Assembly: GCF_003007785.1 (NCBI RefSeq)
Contig: NZ_PXOH01000004.1
Coordinates: forward strand, 218,583-282,582
Length of the DNA: 64,000 bases
From: Aphanothece hegewaldii CCALA 016
Lineage (GTDB): Bacteria > Cyanobacteriota > Cyanobacteriia > Cyanobacteriales > Microcystaceae
Direction of reading: 5' to 3'
Made by a program: the position numbers and the translations under genes. The notes below the pieces were generated by a model. That model saw nothing but the letters and a program-made list of their open reading frames with translations. It did no database searches and was not told the origin of the DNA. Shown piece by piece: positions 1 to 9,565 of the stretch; positions within the stretch are counted from its first letter, which is position 1; the number at the start of each line of letters is the position of its first letter.

Positions 1-1527
1 GGTTTAGCGCTCGGTGTGATTGGACTAATTATAGCTTTGACTCTTAGTGCAATTCCAGCGATTTCTCAAGATAGCAAACCTTTAAGAATTGGAACTGAAC
101 CGACTTTCCCCCCGTTTGAAATGCAGGATAAGAATACGGGAAAACTAACTGGGTTCGATATTGAATTATTAGAAGCAATTGGGGAAGAATTAAAAAGACC
201 CATTGAGTGGGTAAGTTTACCCTTTGATGGATTGATTCCCGCCTTACAATCGGGTAGTATTGATGCAGCCGTTTCGGGAATGACAATTACACCAGAACGC
301 GCCCAAACTCTCAGTTTTTCTCGTCCCTATTTTAAAGCAGGTTTAGCGATCGCCGTTCAAGAAAGCAATGATAGTATTAAATCTTTTGATGATTTAAAAG
401 GAAAAAGAATTGCTGTTCAAATTGGGACAACCGGTGCAAGTACAGCCACTGCAATTGAAGGTACGAAAGTTTCTCAATTCGATTCTGCTGCTTTAGCTTT
501 ACAGGAACTATTAAACGGAAAAGTTGATGCTGTTGTCAATGATGCAGCCGTAACTCTTTACGCGGTGAAAGAAGCAGGATTAAAAGGTGTTAAAGTAGTT
601 GGAGAGCAAATTACAGAAGAATATTATGGAATTGCTTTACCCAAGAATTCACCCTTGGTTAATGATATCAATAATGCTTTAAGTACGCTTTTAGAAAACG
701 GCAAATATGAAGCAATATTTCAAAAATGGTTTGCGGGAAAAGCACCACCATTACCCGCAGTCGCACCGGGTTTACAAGGAGAAACAAAATCGGGTTTTGC
801 TTGGGGTGATACCTTCCGTAGACTAATTTTCTACGGTGTTCCTTGGACATTATTATTAACTTCTTTGTCTTTTTTGTTTGGTTTATTGGGTGGAACTGCG
901 GTCGCAATTGCGCTGATTTCTCCCTACAAATGGCTAAAAGTTATCTGTAGAATTTATGTCGATTTCTTCCGAGGTACGCCGATGTTGGTGCAGTTATTTA
1001 TTATTTATTTTGGCTTACCTGCACTCTTTAAAGGAATTGGACTTGATTTTAGTTTAGATCGACTTCCGGCGGCGATTATTGCTCTTAGTTTAAACGTTGC
1101 TGCTTACTTAGCTGAAATTATGCGCGGTGGGATTGAATCCATTGATAAAGGACAGTGGGAAGCTTGTCAATCTTTAGGTATGAATTCAGTAGAAACGATG
1201 AAAGAGGTCATTTTTCCGCAAGCATTTCGCCGAATGTTGCCCCCTCTAGGAAATGAATTTATTACCTTAATTAAAGATACCAGTTTAGCGGCGGTAATTG
1301 GTTTTGAAGAGTTATTTCGTCAAGGACAATTAGGGGTAGCAACCACTTATAAAGCGTTTCAAATTTATATTGCAGTTGCTCTTGTTTATCTGGTTCTAAC
1401 AACCTTAGCTTCTTATTTCTTTAAATGGTTAGAAAAACGGATGGACCCTCTCAAACAAGCTGAAGCAAGAGCGAAAAAAGCCGCTTTTACAACAAGTAAC
1501 GATCGCGCAACTGTTGGTAGTAAATAA
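1..1527 (+). CDS. Amino-acid ABC transporter, substrate-binding protein fused to permease (5' end cut off)
   Basis: The frame is open to the left window edge, so the real start lies outside; an in-frame GTG at 16 begins the signal-peptide-like segment. Residues about 20-240 (counted from that GTG) are a family 3 periplasmic solute-binding domain of the polar amino acid type. Residues about 265-480 are a HisM/GlnP-type permease with several membrane helices and an EAA loop (EACQSLGMNS, near residue 382). Such fusions import glutamine, arginine or other polar amino acids together with a separate ATPase, which is not in the window. Family assignment is firm; the substrate is not known. A strong hairpin follows the stop codon. 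Confidence 0.9.
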   Translation, partial: GLALGVIGLIIALTLSAIPAISQDSKPLRIGTEPTFPPFEMQDKNTGKLTGFDIELLEAIGEELKRPIEWVSLPFDGLIPALQSGSIDAAVSGMTITPERAQTLSFSRPYFKAGLAIAVQESNDSIKSFDDLKGKRIAVQIGTTGASTATAIEGTKVSQFDSAALALQELLNGKVDAVVNDAAVTLYAVKEAGLKGVKVVGEQITEEYYGIALPKNSPLVNDINNALSTLLENGKYEAIFQKWFAGKAPPLPAVAPGLQGETKSGFAWGDTFRRLIFYGVPWTLLLTSLSFLFGLLGGTAVAIALISPYKWLKVICRIYVDFFRGTPMLVQLFIIYFGLPALFKGIGLDFSLDRLPAAIIALSLNVAAYLAEIMRGGIESIDKGQWEACQSLGMNSVETMKEVIFPQAFRRMLPPLGNEFITLIKDTSLAAVIGFEELFRQGQLGVATTYKAFQIYIAVALVYLVLTTLASYFFKWLEKRMDPLKQAEARAKKAAFTTSNDRATVGSK

Positions 1528-1538
1528 TAACATGATGT

Positions 1539-1568
1539 AGAGACGTGCTATAGCGTGTCTCTATTTTT
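1539..1568. terminator. Hairpin between convergent genes; copy of a dispersed palindrome
   Basis: AGAGACGTGC, loop TATA, then GCGTGTCTCT form a 10-bp stem with two G-U pairs, followed by ATTTTT. It lies between the ABC transporter and dtd, which converge. The same AGAC...GTCTCT core recurs near 14645, 40108 and 44401, so this is probably a dispersed repeat serving as a terminator. Confidence 0.7.
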
Positions 1569-2004
1569 CTAAAATTAAAGTAACTGGGCCATCATTTTCA
1601 ATACTCACTTGCATCATTGCGCCAAATTGTCCTGTTTCTATCTTTAAACCACTGGTTTTTAACTTTTCGACAAATCGATTATAAAGTTTTTCGGCTTGTT
1701 CGGGGGGTGCTGCATCACTAAATGAAGGACGACGACCTTTACGACAGTCTCCATATAGCGTAAATTGACTAATGACTAAAATTTCGCCTTGAATATCTTG
1801 TACTGATTTTTCCCATTTTTCGCCATCGCTTTCGGCTGGAAATAACCGTAATTCTAAACATTTTTTCACCATCCAATCTAATTGAATGTCTGTATCGGTT
1901 GTAACAATTCCTAGTAATAAATTTAAGCCTTTATCGATTTTTCCAATTATTTGATCATTCACTTTCACCTGTGAAGATTTGACCCGTTGAATTACAACTC
2001 GCAT
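1561..2004 (-). CDS. dtd: D-aminoacyl-tRNA deacylase
   Basis: This cytoplasmic enzyme hydrolyses D-amino acids (and glycine from tRNA-Ala) wrongly attached to tRNA. The protein has the normal family length of 147 residues. Diagnostic motifs are SQFTLYGD near residue 78, which contributes the catalytic threonine region, and the cross-subunit Gly-cisPro motif in NDGPVT near the C terminus. The ATG start gives the typical MRVVIQRV N terminus. It stands alone, convergent with the upstream transporter, with a shared hairpin over its stop codon. Confidence 0.97.
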   Translation of the reverse strand: MRVVIQRVKSSQVKVNDQIIGKIDKGLNLLLGIVTTDTDIQLDWMVKKCLELRLFPAESDGEKWEKSVQDIQGEILVISQFTLYGDCRKGRRPSFSDAAPPEQAEKLYNRFVEKLKTSGLKIETGQFGAMMQVSIENDGPVTLILEK

Positions 2005-2057
2005 AAATCAATATATAATTTAGATTGATAGAACAATAGTATTGTTCATTTTAAATT

Positions 2058-2804
2058 ATGGTACAGTTTGACCCAACTTTACAACTTCCTACCAGTGACG
2101 AACTTCTCGACTCGGACGATTTACCTGTGGATAATGAATTACATACTCTAGTCCCTAATTTTCTGCGTTTTATCCTGAGTTTTATCTGGTCGAGTCGTTT
2201 AGACTGGTTTTTTGGGGTTAATATGGGAGTATATCATACTACAGGCATTAATCTAAAAATTCCGATTGTTCCCGATGGTTTTCTGAGTTTAGGAATTGAT
2301 CGACTTTTACCAAAACGCAAAGGAAAATTACGCTCAAGTTATGTGGTTTGGGAAGAAAAAAATATTGTACCCATTTTCGCCCTAGAAGTCGTCTCACAAA
2401 CACCTGGCGATGAATATGACGAAAAGATGGAAATCTACGCAAAATTAGGCGTATTGTACTATCTTATCTATAATCCCGAATACTGGCTAAGAGATCAACA
2501 CGAACCCTTTGAGATGTATCGTTTAGTGGATGGAATTTATCAAAGACTTATTAGTGAACCGTTTTGGATGCCTGAAGTCGGTTTAGGAATTGGACGAGCT
2601 TGGGGCATACACGATCGCGTTGAGCGTGAATGGCTATACTGGTATGATGAGCACAGAAGGCGTTATTTGTCTCCAGAAGAACAAACACAACAAGCTCAAC
2701 AACAAGCCTTAGAAGCCCAACAACAAGCCCTAGAAGCGCAAAATCGTAGTCAACAATTAGAAGAAATATTGCGATCGCTTGGTGTTGATCCAAACACAAT
2801 ATAG
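2058..2804 (+). CDS. Uma2 family (DUF820) putative restriction-type endonuclease
   Basis: The 248-residue protein matches the Uma2/DUF820 family, very abundant in cyanobacteria and predicted to have a PD-(D/E)XK nuclease fold. The core is visible as a P-D-G-F-L-S segment near residue 73, then VVWEEKNIVPIFALEVVSQT (acidic plus E-V-V-S) and a following Y-x-x-L-G-V-x-Y-Y-x-I-Y-N-P. The last 45 residues are a Gln/Ala-rich coiled coil with two QQALEAQ repeats, a common tail in this family. Biological role is unknown; many copies move horizontally. It is transcribed alone. Confidence 0.85.
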   Translation: MVQFDPTLQLPTSDELLDSDDLPVDNELHTLVPNFLRFILSFIWSSRLDWFFGVNMGVYHTTGINLKIPIVPDGFLSLGIDRLLPKRKGKLRSSYVVWEEKNIVPIFALEVVSQTPGDEYDEKMEIYAKLGVLYYLIYNPEYWLRDQHEPFEMYRLVDGIYQRLISEPFWMPEVGLGIGRAWGIHDRVEREWLYWYDEHRRRYLSPEEQTQQAQQQALEAQQQALEAQNRSQQLEEILRSLGVDPNTI

Positions 2805-2821
2805 GGTGGTTTAGTCCACCC
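2804..2821. terminator. Short hairpin between convergent genes
   Basis: GGGTGG, loop TTTAGT, CCACCC lies right after the Uma2 gene stop and before the stop of the convergent G3E GTPase gene. There is no T tract, so terminator activity is plausible but unproven. Confidence 0.4.
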
Positions 2822-2829
2822 CGTAATAA

Positions 2830-3933
2830 TTATTTACCAAATCCTTTACCGCGTGTGGTAGAAGGTAAACAGAGACAATGATTAATCTGTTCTTTGAGTT
2901 TTTCGTGATCCAAATTTTGCCCGATTAAAACGAGTTGATTTTTCGGTTTTCCTTTCCATTCGTCGTCTTCAATAGTAAATCGTTTTCCACTCAAATGAAA
3001 AATATGACGTTTTGGACTTTCATCAAACCAAAGAATACCTTTAGCACGAAAAATATTTGCGCTTAATTGATTATCGAGAAAATATTGGAATTTACGAATT
3101 GAAAAAGGTTGATCACTTGCAAAAGAAATCGAAGTAAAACCATCATTTTCTAAGTGATCAGAATGGTGATGATGATGCTCATGAGCATGGTGGTGATGAT
3201 GCTCATGATCATCATGATGACAGTGTTCATCGTGTACATGATCGTGTTCGTGATGATCTTCAACTTGATCAAAATATTGCTCAGAATCAAATAAACCAAC
3301 ACTTAAAATAAGCGGTAAAGAAACCTGAGATTTAGTGGTACGAAGAATTCGCGCATCTTGTTTGATTTCTCTAATTCTGACTTCTAAAAGGTCAACATCG
3401 GCTTCATCCACCAAGTCAGTTTTATTTAAAACAATAACATCTCCGTAAGCAATCTGACTGTAAGCCGCTTGTGAATTAAATAAATCTAGACTAAAATTAG
3501 CACAATCGACAAGGGTAACGATCGAATCGAGTCGAGTCATATCGCGTAATTCTGTGCCTAAAAAAGTCAGCGCAACGGGTAAAGGATCGGCTAAACCCGT
3601 AGTTTCAACCACTAGATAATCAATTTTTTCAGGACGTTCTAAAACCTTATAAACAGCTTGCACAAGATCTTCATTAATCGTACAGCAGATACATCCGTTG
3701 TTGAGTTCCACCATATTTTCATCGGTAGTGACAATTAATTCATTATCAATACCAATTTCACCAAACTCATTAACTAAAACGGCTGTCTTCAAACCTTGCT
3801 GATTCGTCAGAATATAATTAAGTAAGGTCGTCTTCCCACTACCGAGGAAACCTGTAATAATCGTTACGGGTAAACCCAACTTTGGGGTATCCATCGCGTC
3901 GGAGGTTGTGACTTGTGCTTCAACTGGTTGCAT
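2830..3933 (-). CDS. G3E family (CobW/ZNG1-like) GTPase, metal chaperone
   Basis: A COG0523-type GTPase, predicted to hand zinc or a related metal to client enzymes. Seen directly: P-loop GFLGSGKT at residues 28-35, the metal-binding C-x-C-C motif (C81, C83, C84), a switch II ETTGLADP, NKTD guanine specificity motif, and a long His/Asp-rich metal-buffering loop followed by the CobW C-terminal domain. The open frame extends 23 codons upstream to 4002, but those residues are unlike the family, and starting at the internal ATG (3933) gives the usual N terminus. An inverted repeat sits just upstream of this start. Zinc is the most likely metal; cobalt cannot be excluded. Confidence 0.9.
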   Translation of the reverse strand: MQPVEAQVTTSDAMDTPKLGLPVTIITGFLGSGKTTLLNYILTNQQGLKTAVLVNEFGEIGIDNELIVTTDENMVELNNGCICCTINEDLVQAVYKVLERPEKIDYLVVETTGLADPLPVALTFLGTELRDMTRLDSIVTLVDCANFSLDLFNSQAAYSQIAYGDVIVLNKTDLVDEADVDLLEVRIREIKQDARILRTTKSQVSLPLILSVGLFDSEQYFDQVEDHHEHDHVHDEHCHHDDHEHHHHHAHEHHHHHSDHLENDGFTSISFASDQPFSIRKFQYFLDNQLSANIFRAKGILWFDESPKRHIFHLSGKRFTIEDDEWKGKPKNQLVLIGQNLDHEKLKEQINHCLCLPSTTRGKGFGK

Positions 3934-3944
3934 ATTATTTTTAC

Positions 3945-3962
3945 AAAGATAACAGTATCTTT
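3945..3962. promoter_or_regulatory. Inverted repeat upstream of the metal chaperone gene (candidate Zur/Fur-type operator)
   Basis: AAAGATA, spacer ACAG, TATCTTT is a perfect 7-bp dyad starting 12 nt upstream of the chosen ATG. Zur and Fur operators are AT-rich dyads of this size, and Zur controls COG0523 genes in several cyanobacteria. The assignment to Zur is inference. Confidence 0.3.
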
Positions 3963-4107
3963 TTCCATGATAAAAGGATCTTTGGGTGAGTACCGCATTC
4001 ATGCGCTTCGATTTTAAACCTAAAACCTATCTAAAATGATTTAAATCGGGTGACTTTTTGCCACCCATGTTTTGACTATTACGCTTAAGCCCGTTCAGAA
4101 CGGTTAA

Positions 4108-4245
4108 CGGGGTGGAAAAATGGTCAGGGTTGCGGAATTGCCCGTAAACCGATGGAAGCCTGGCAACTACAATAAATTTGGGGTTCAATCTCGTCTTGCT
4201 GCCGTTATGTATGCTTTCAAGAAATTAAGCCTTGTCAACCTTTAA
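4108..4245 (+). pseudogene. Possible TnpB C-terminal remnant
   Basis: The 355-nt gap between the chaperone gene and the next gene has only one coding-like stretch: about 45 codons ending at 4245, with an ATG at 4120. Its last residues (QSRLAAVMYAFKKLSLVN) resemble the tails of cyanobacterial IS200/IS605 TnpB proteins as I remember them. No zinc ribbon or RuvC residues are left. A small dyad CCGTT-CAG-AACGG lies at 4092-4104. I see nothing else in the gap. The call is tentative. Confidence 0.25.
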
Positions 4246-4357
4246 AAGCACAAAAAATGCCAACCTACTTATCTACCTTTTTTTAGCAGTAAATGTACTA
4301 ATTCACCCTTACGCCTCGAAAAAATAGGGGTAATGTGTGGTCCCCCCTATCGGTAAT

Positions 4358-4762
4358 TTAAGGATTTTGAGAAAAAACAATTCTACTGAAAATCGCTAAA
4401 ATTCCTGCGGTAAGAACACCAATGATGCTTAAAAAAGCAATCATAAAGGTATTGAAACGAGTATCAATACTTCCTAAACGTGCATTGTTATCATCAAGTC
4501 TTTTTTCAATGCCTTTTAGCTGTTCATCGGTTTTAGCGATATAAACATCTAACTTTTTCTCAAGAGCATCTATTTTACCGTCTAACTTTTTCTCAAGAGC
4601 ATCTATTTTCTCGTCTAACTTTTTCTCAAGAGCATCTACTTTCTCGTCTAACTTTTTCTCAAGAGCATCTACTTTCTCGTCTATTTTTCGGTCTAACTCA
4701 CTAAACCCATTGTTAATTAAATCTTCTAACCGCTTTAAATCGCCTTCTGTAAGTGTGGACAT
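4358..4762 (-). CDS. Coiled-coil protein with C-terminal membrane anchor (copy 1)
   Basis: A 134-residue protein of unknown function. Residues 20-70 are tandem 11-residue repeats of the type EKKLDEKVDAL, encoded by a perfect 33-bp DNA repeat. Next comes a helix (KGIEKRLDDNNARLG), then one hydrophobic segment (MIAFLSIIGVLTAGILAIF) as a C-terminal membrane anchor. A paralogue lies at 52387-52737, with matching N and C termini but fewer repeats, and the flanking DNA is also conserved. The upstream AGGAG and ATG support the start. It resembles short bacterial coiled-coil anchors; no function should be assumed. Confidence 0.8.
   Translation of the reverse strand: MSTLTEGDLKRLEDLINNGFSELDRKIDEKVDALEKKLDEKVDALEKKLDEKIDALEKKLDGKIDALEKKLDVYIAKTDEQLKGIEKRLDDNNARLGSIDTRFNTFMIAFLSIIGVLTAGILAIFSRIVFSQNP
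4548..4679. repeat. Four tandem 33-bp units inside the coiled-coil gene
   Basis: Units begin at 4548, 4581, 4614 and 4647, each starting TCTAACTTTTTCTCAAGAGC on the plus strand and differing by only a few bases. Each encodes one 11-residue coiled-coil turn. The near-identity at DNA level implies recent expansion, and the paralogue near 52.6 kb has fewer, more diverged units. Confidence 0.9.
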
Positions 4763-4850
4763 TGAGTGCTAAACTCCTATTAGTAGAAAGATTTTTCCAT
4801 CCCCCAGAGTTCCTACATTTGGGGAGTTAATTATATTATCGGTTATTCGG
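4763..4850 (-). promoter_or_regulatory. Promoter and 5' leader hairpin of coiled-coil copy 1
   Basis: On the minus strand a TATAAT box is followed a few bases later by a CCCC...GGGG hairpin, then AATAGGAG and the ATG. The same order (TATAAT, CCCC/GGGG hairpin, AATAAGGAG, ATG) precedes the paralogue at 52738-52825, though loop sequences differ. The conserved arrangement suggests a functional leader near the transcript 5' end. Confidence 0.5.
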
Positions 4851-5040
4851 CTGTTATCTCGTTAAAAAGCCAACACCACTATACCGTATGAAAGCGTATT
4901 GCGTAGCTTGCCTAGCAGAAAGAAAGATTTTAATGTCTCTTTAATAAATCCCCTGTTTTTTTTCCCTAAGATAGATCAATAGTAGGGAGCTTTCGCCTTA
5001 AAACAGGTTTAGCTTAAAGTCAGGAGTAAAATAATTAATC

Positions 5041-6102
5041 ATGACAAGCACTCTTCAATCCTTTAACATTCCAGAACAAGCATTAGATCGAGATTGTACA
5101 ACTCTTTCGCGCCATGTTCTACAGCAATCAGAAAGTTTTTCCCCAGAAGCACAGGATCTTAGTGCGATTATGAGTCGTATTGCCCTTGCTGGAAAATTAA
5201 TCTCTCGTCGTCTCAGTCGTGCGGGTTTAATGGCGGATGTCTTGGGATTTACTGGGGAAACGAATGTCCAAGGGGAATCAGTGAAAAAGATGGATATCTA
5301 CGCCAATGAGGTGTTTATATCAGTTTTTAAACAAAGTGGGTTAGTCTGTCGCCTTGCTTCAGAAGAGATGGAAAAACCTTATTACATTCCCGAAAATTGT
5401 CCCATTGGTCGTTATACCCTATTGTATGACCCGATCGATGGCTCATCGAATGTCGATATTAATATTAATGTTGGTTCAATCTTTGCAATTCGTCAACAAC
5501 AAGGCGAAGATCTTAACGGAGAAGCAGAAGATTTACTACAACAAAATGGACGACAGCAAATCGCTGCGGGTTACATTTTATACGGACCTTCGACCATGTT
5601 AGTTTATTCTATTGGTCGTGGCGCTCACTCGTTTATTCTTGATCCCAGTTTAGGGGAATTTATTCTCGCTCAAGAAAATATCAAGATTCCCGAACATGGG
5701 CCAATATACAGCACTAATGAGGGGAATTTCTGGCAATGGGATGAATCTATTAGAGATTATACTCGTTATGTCCATCGTCATGAAGGATATACCGCCCGTT
5801 ATAGTGGAGCATTAGTCGGCGATATTCATCGAATTTTAATGCAAGGTGGTGTTTTCTTGTATCCTGGAACGGTGAAAAATCCACAAGGAAAACTCAGATT
5901 ACTTTATGAAACAGCCCCGTTAGCCTTTTTGATTGAACAAGCGGGAGGACGTGCCAGCAATGGAGAGCAAAACTTATTAGATATTGTGCCAGAAAAACTA
6001 CATCATCGAACACCCCTAGTCATTGGTAGCAAAGAAGATGTTAACTTAGTTGAATCCTTTATCAGTGAACACAAACGTAGACAAACTGATACATTATCTT
6101 GA
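5041..6102 (+). CDS. fbp: Fructose-1,6-bisphosphatase, class I
   Basis: Hydrolyses fructose-1,6-bisphosphate to fructose-6-phosphate in the Calvin cycle and gluconeogenesis. The 353-residue protein has the class I motifs: the metal-binding [13 protein letters not shown] near residue 130, preceded by the conserved acidic segment ASEEMEKP, then the substrate segment [15 protein letters not shown] and a C-terminal [26 protein letters not shown] lies 12 nt before the ATG. It is the first of three same-strand carbon genes (fbp, zwf, opcA), a neighbourhood known from other cyanobacteria. It is not the bifunctional class II GlpX form. Confidence 0.97.
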   Translation: MTSTLQSFNIPEQALDRDCTTLSRHVLQQSESFSPEAQDLSAIMSRIALAGKLISRRLSRAGLMADVLGFTGETNVQGESVKKMDIYANEVFISVFKQSGLVCRLASEEMEKPYYIPENCPIGRYTLLYDPIDGSSNVDININVGSIFAIRQQQGEDLNGEAEDLLQQNGRQQIAAGYILYGPSTMLVYSIGRGAHSFILDPSLGEFILAQENIKIPEHGPIYSTNEGNFWQWDESIRDYTRYVHRHEGYTARYSGALVGDIHRILMQGGVFLYPGTVKNPQGKLRLLYETAPLAFLIEQAGGRASNGEQNLLDIVPEKLHHRTPLVIGSKEDVNLVESFISEHKRRQTDTLS

Positions 6103-6224
6103 AAATATTTGTGAGTAAAGGGAGTATTCTCACAGTCATTAATATTAATCAAAAAGGCAAGAAAGTTCAAATAGGAACAGCCAGAGCAGTCATTAAAAGT
6201 CAAGAATTTTTGATTACCTTAAGG

Positions 6225-6245
6225 AAGGTTTTATAGATAAACCTT
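6225..6245. other. Intergenic hairpin between fbp and zwf
   Basis: AAGGTTT, 7-nt loop, AAACCTT forms a perfect 7-bp stem in the 191-nt gap between fbp and zwf, 48 nt before the zwf ATG. It has no T tract. It may attenuate or stabilise the fbp-zwf transcript; no test is possible here. Confidence 0.35.
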
Positions 6246-6293
6246 AATTCTGACCGCTAAACTTAAAACTATCAAGGAGCAAAATTCAATTCT

Positions 6294-7823
6294 ATGGTCA
6301 CATTATTAGAAAACCCGTTTCGAGTTGGACTATCACAACAAAAAACCCCAGAACCTTCTATACTCGTCATTTTTGGCGCATCGGGTGACTTAACCCAAAG
6401 AAAGCTAATTCCTGCGATTTATCAACTGAGAAAAGAAAGAAGACTCTCTCCAGAAACAACGATCGTCGGTTTTGCGCGACGTGAGTGGAGCCATGATTAT
6501 TTTAGAGAACAAATGCGCCAAGGCGTAGAAGAATTTTCCGATGGCATTGGGAATGAGGAGATTTGGGCTGATTTTGCTCAAGGATTGTTTTATTTTTCGG
6601 GTAATATGGATGAACCCGAAAGTTATGAGAAATTAAAAGTTTTTTTAGACGATTTAGACGGAAAACGCGGCACTAGAGGAAATCGAGTCTTTTATTTAGC
6701 CGTATCGCCGAACTTTTTCCCACCTGGTATTAAACAACTGGGTGCAGCAGGAATGTTAGCAGATCCCCTAAAACATCGACTGGTGATTGAAAAACCCTTT
6801 GGTAAAGATTTAGGATCAGCCCAAGCGTTAAACCGCATCGTACAGAAAGTTTGTCAAGAAAATCAAATCTATCGCATCGATCACTATCTAGGCAAAGAAA
6901 CCGTACAAAACCTCTTAGTCTTCCGTTTTGCAAATGCGATTTTTGAACCCCTTTGGAACCGTCAATTTGTGGATCACGTTCAAATTACAGTAGCCGAAAC
7001 CGTTGGCGTAGAAGAACGAGCGGGCTATTATGATAAATCGGGTGCTTTGCGAGATATGGTGCAAAACCACTTGATGCAGCTACTTTGTTTGACGGCGATG
7101 GATGCCCCAAATGCCCTTAATGCTGATAGCATCCGCAATGAGAAGGTGAAAGTCTTACAGGCAATGCACCTAGCTGATATTCATAACCTAGAAAAATCAG
7201 CCATCCGAGGACAATATACAGCCGGTTGGATGAAAGGTAAACCCGTTGCGGGATACCGAGAAGAACCTGGCGTAAATCCCGAATCGACAACCCCTACCTT
7301 TGTTGCATTAAAATTAATGGTAGATAACTGGCGATGGAAAGGAGTTCCGTTCTATCTGCGTACCGGAAAACGTCTACCGAAAAAAGTTTCGGAAATCGCC
7401 ATTCAGTTTCGAGAAGTTCCTTTACTCATTTTCCAATCGGTGGCTAATCAAACTAATGCAAATGTACTGAGTATGCGAATTCAGCCAAACGAAGGGATAT
7501 CTTTACGCTTTGAAGCAAAGATGCCAGGTGCCGACTTACGCACTCGTACCGTTGAAATGGATTTTAGTTATGGCTCATCTTTTGGTGTAGCGACTGCTGA
7601 AGCTTATAGTCGTCTTTTGCTGGATGCGATGAGTGGGGATCAAACCCTCTTTACACGGGCGGATGAAGTCGAAGAAGCATGGCGTGTCGTTACCCCCGCA
7701 TTATCCGTCTGGGATGCCCCTTCTGATCCGTCAGCAGTTCCCACCTATGAAGCAGGAACTTGGGAACCCACCGAAGCCGAATTTTTACTGAACCGCGACG
7801 GTAGACGATGGAGAAGACTTTAA
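6294..7823 (+). CDS. zwf: Glucose-6-phosphate 1-dehydrogenase
   Basis: Oxidises glucose-6-phosphate to 6-phosphogluconolactone with NADP, the entry to the oxidative pentose phosphate pathway used in darkness. Seen: the N-terminal Rossmann motif [14 protein letters not shown] near residue 24, the EKPFG segment near residue 165, the active-site [13 protein letters not shown] near residue 195 and a C-terminal domain of usual length (509 residues). The ATG follows CAAGGAGC. It is followed after 62 nt by opcA, its redox-linked activator, as in most cyanobacteria; the third enzyme gene, gnd, is at 50.8 kb. Confidence 0.98.
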   Translation: MVTLLENPFRVGLSQQKTPEPSILVIFGASGDLTQRKLIPAIYQLRKERRLSPETTIVGFARREWSHDYFREQMRQGVEEFSDGIGNEEIWADFAQGLFYFSGNMDEPESYEKLKVFLDDLDGKRGTRGNRVFYLAVSPNFFPPGIKQLGAAGMLADPLKHRLVIEKPFGKDLGSAQALNRIVQKVCQENQIYRIDHYLGKETVQNLLVFRFANAIFEPLWNRQFVDHVQITVAETVGVEERAGYYDKSGALRDMVQNHLMQLLCLTAMDAPNALNADSIRNEKVKVLQAMHLADIHNLEKSAIRGQYTAGWMKGKPVAGYREEPGVNPESTTPTFVALKLMVDNWRWKGVPFYLRTGKRLPKKVSEIAIQFREVPLLIFQSVANQTNANVLSMRIQPNEGISLRFEAKMPGADLRTRTVEMDFSYGSSFGVATAEAYSRLLLDAMSGDQTLFTRADEVEEAWRVVTPALSVWDAPSDPSAVPTYEAGTWEPTEAEFLLNRDGRRWRRL

Positions 7824-7885
7824 AAAGTGAATCCTCAAAAAGAAAACTTAAAAGTTAATTAAAACCCGAATACCCATAACTGACT

Positions 7886-9247
7886 ATGACTACACAATCC
7901 CCTTCTCTAGTATCTTTACAAGCTCCCAAGGATGTCTCAATTGATGATATTGAGTCGGAATTACGCCGAATTTGGCAAACATACAGCAATAATGATGACG
8001 GTGTTTCCGCTATGCGGGCAACGACTTTCACTTTTATTGTTTATGAACCTGAAGCCACACAACAACTTTTAGCGGCTTTAGGCTTTTATACGGGTCCTAT
8101 TGATGGAATTGCTGGCCCCCGTACAACGGCGGCGATTAAATCCGCTCAAAAAAGCTTTGGTATGGAGGTTACCGGAACTTCTGATCCTGCTTTCTCCAAA
8201 AGAGTACAAGAAGAATTCGCACTAAAAAAAGCCGAGGGAAAACTAGAAAGTAAGATCGTTAATACCTATGCGCCCGACTTAGAGGGTAGTAATATTGCAG
8301 ATTCGATCGCTGCTTCTAACCCTTGTCGAATTATTACACTTTGTCCGACGGCTGAGGAAGATGAAGGCGTAACCGCACAAGTATCGGCTTATTGCCCCAT
8401 CAACAAACGAAATCAGAATACATTGATCTGCTGCGAGTATATTACACTCAAAGGAACAGCTACTGCCCTAGAGCGAATCAGTGGTCTTCTCTCGGAATTA
8501 ATGATCAGTGATCTGCCTAAATTTCTTTGGTGGAAAGCAAGCCCTGAAAGCGAATATGGTCTGTTTAAACGCTTGATCGAACATTGTGACACCATAATCT
8601 TTGACTCTAGCACTTTTATTAATCCTGAAGAAGATTTACTCAAAATTGGACAACTGCTAGAACATGATGTACCAGTTGCCGATCTCAACTGGGGCAGAAT
8701 TGCCGCTTGGCAAGAATTAACGGCTGAAGCTTTTGATGCGCCAGAACGACGCGACGCAGCGATGGAAATTGATCAAATTACGATCGACTACGAAAAAGGC
8801 AACACCGTACAAGCCTTGTTGTATCTGGGTTGGGTAGCGAGTCGTTTAAAATGGCGACCCGTTGCTTACTCCTACGAAGGGGGCGATTATGATGTGAAAA
8901 AAGTCACCTTTACCAATAGCGAAAATCGTACCATTACTGCTGAACTAGCTGGAATTCCTTTAGCAGACTGGGGTAATGTTTTGGGGGATCTCATTAGTTT
9001 ACGTCTTAGTTCGACGAATCAAGAGGCGGACTGTTGTACTGTATTGTGTTCAGAAACGGCGGGCTGTATGCGAATGGAAGCAGGAGGCGGCGCACAATCT
9101 TGTAGAATTCAACAAGTTACGTCTTTAGCTGATCAAAAAACAGAACAGTTACTCAGCCATCAATTACAACGCTGGGGACTGGATGTATTGTATGCAGAAA
9201 GCATGAAAATTGCTTACGAAATTCTGATGTTAAGCAAATCAGAGTAA
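7886..9247 (+). CDS. opcA: Glucose-6-phosphate dehydrogenase assembly protein OpcA
   Basis: OpcA is required for full activity and oligomer assembly of cyanobacterial G6PDH and connects it to thioredoxin redox control. The 453-residue protein matches OpcA over its length. It carries an insertion near residues 52-85 that reads like a peptidoglycan-binding-1 helical motif (LLAALGFYTGPIDGIAGPRT), a feature of cyanobacterial OpcA. Several Cys residues in the C-terminal half (for example in EADCCTVLCSE) fit the redox role. It lies 62 nt after zwf in the same direction and is closed by a strong terminator. Confidence 0.95.
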   Translation: MTTQSPSLVSLQAPKDVSIDDIESELRRIWQTYSNNDDGVSAMRATTFTFIVYEPEATQQLLAALGFYTGPIDGIAGPRTTAAIKSAQKSFGMEVTGTSDPAFSKRVQEEFALKKAEGKLESKIVNTYAPDLEGSNIADSIAASNPCRIITLCPTAEEDEGVTAQVSAYCPINKRNQNTLICCEYITLKGTATALERISGLLSELMISDLPKFLWWKASPESEYGLFKRLIEHCDTIIFDSSTFINPEEDLLKIGQLLEHDVPVADLNWGRIAAWQELTAEAFDAPERRDAAMEIDQITIDYEKGNTVQALLYLGWVASRLKWRPVAYSYEGGDYDVKKVTFTNSENRTITAELAGIPLADWGNVLGDLISLRLSSTNQEADCCTVLCSETAGCMRMEAGGGAQSCRIQQVTSLADQKTEQLLSHQLQRWGLDVLYAESMKIAYEILMLSKSE

Positions 9248-9256
9248 ACAAAATTA

Positions 9257-9277
9257 GGGGGATTTTCCCCCCTTTTT
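9257..9277 (+). terminator. Rho-independent terminator of zwf-opcA
   Basis: GGGGG, loop ATTTT, CCCCC followed by CTTTTT starts about 10 nt after the opcA stop codon. This is a textbook intrinsic terminator. Confidence 0.85.
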
Positions 9278-9333
9278 CGCACAAATTGAGAAAATTGCTA
9301 AGATAATAAGGACTAATTTTTAAGGTAAGTTTT

Positions 9334-9543
9334 ATGACTCAATTTATTGACCCTCTTAAACAACAAACAAATAATGACGAACTTATTTTGCATAAATCTT
9401 TTGAAGATGATGCGTGGTTAGATTCTGAATTATCTCAACTTGATGAATATGAACCTTATGATTGGGGCAATCTTGATCCATTAACATTAGGAAAAGCCGT
9501 AATGTATATTCCTGAAGTTGGGTTTATTATTGAAGGTGATTAA
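9334..9543 (+). CDS. Small acidic protein of unknown function
   Basis: A 69-residue acidic protein preceded by AAGGTAAG, 7 nt before the ATG. No domain is recognised. Its size, acidity and the closely following start (ATGATG at 9545, after 1 nt) would fit the first gene of a small two-gene unit such as an antitoxin-toxin pair. The second frame stops after 20 codons and runs into the 3' end of the convergent pentapeptide gene, so any partner has been lost or truncated. This interpretation is speculative. Confidence 0.5.
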   Translation: MTQFIDPLKQQTNNDELILHKSFEDDAWLDSELSQLDEYEPYDWGNLDPLTLGKAVMYIPEVGFIIEGD

Positions 9544-9565
9544 GATGATGTCTAATCCCTTTGAT

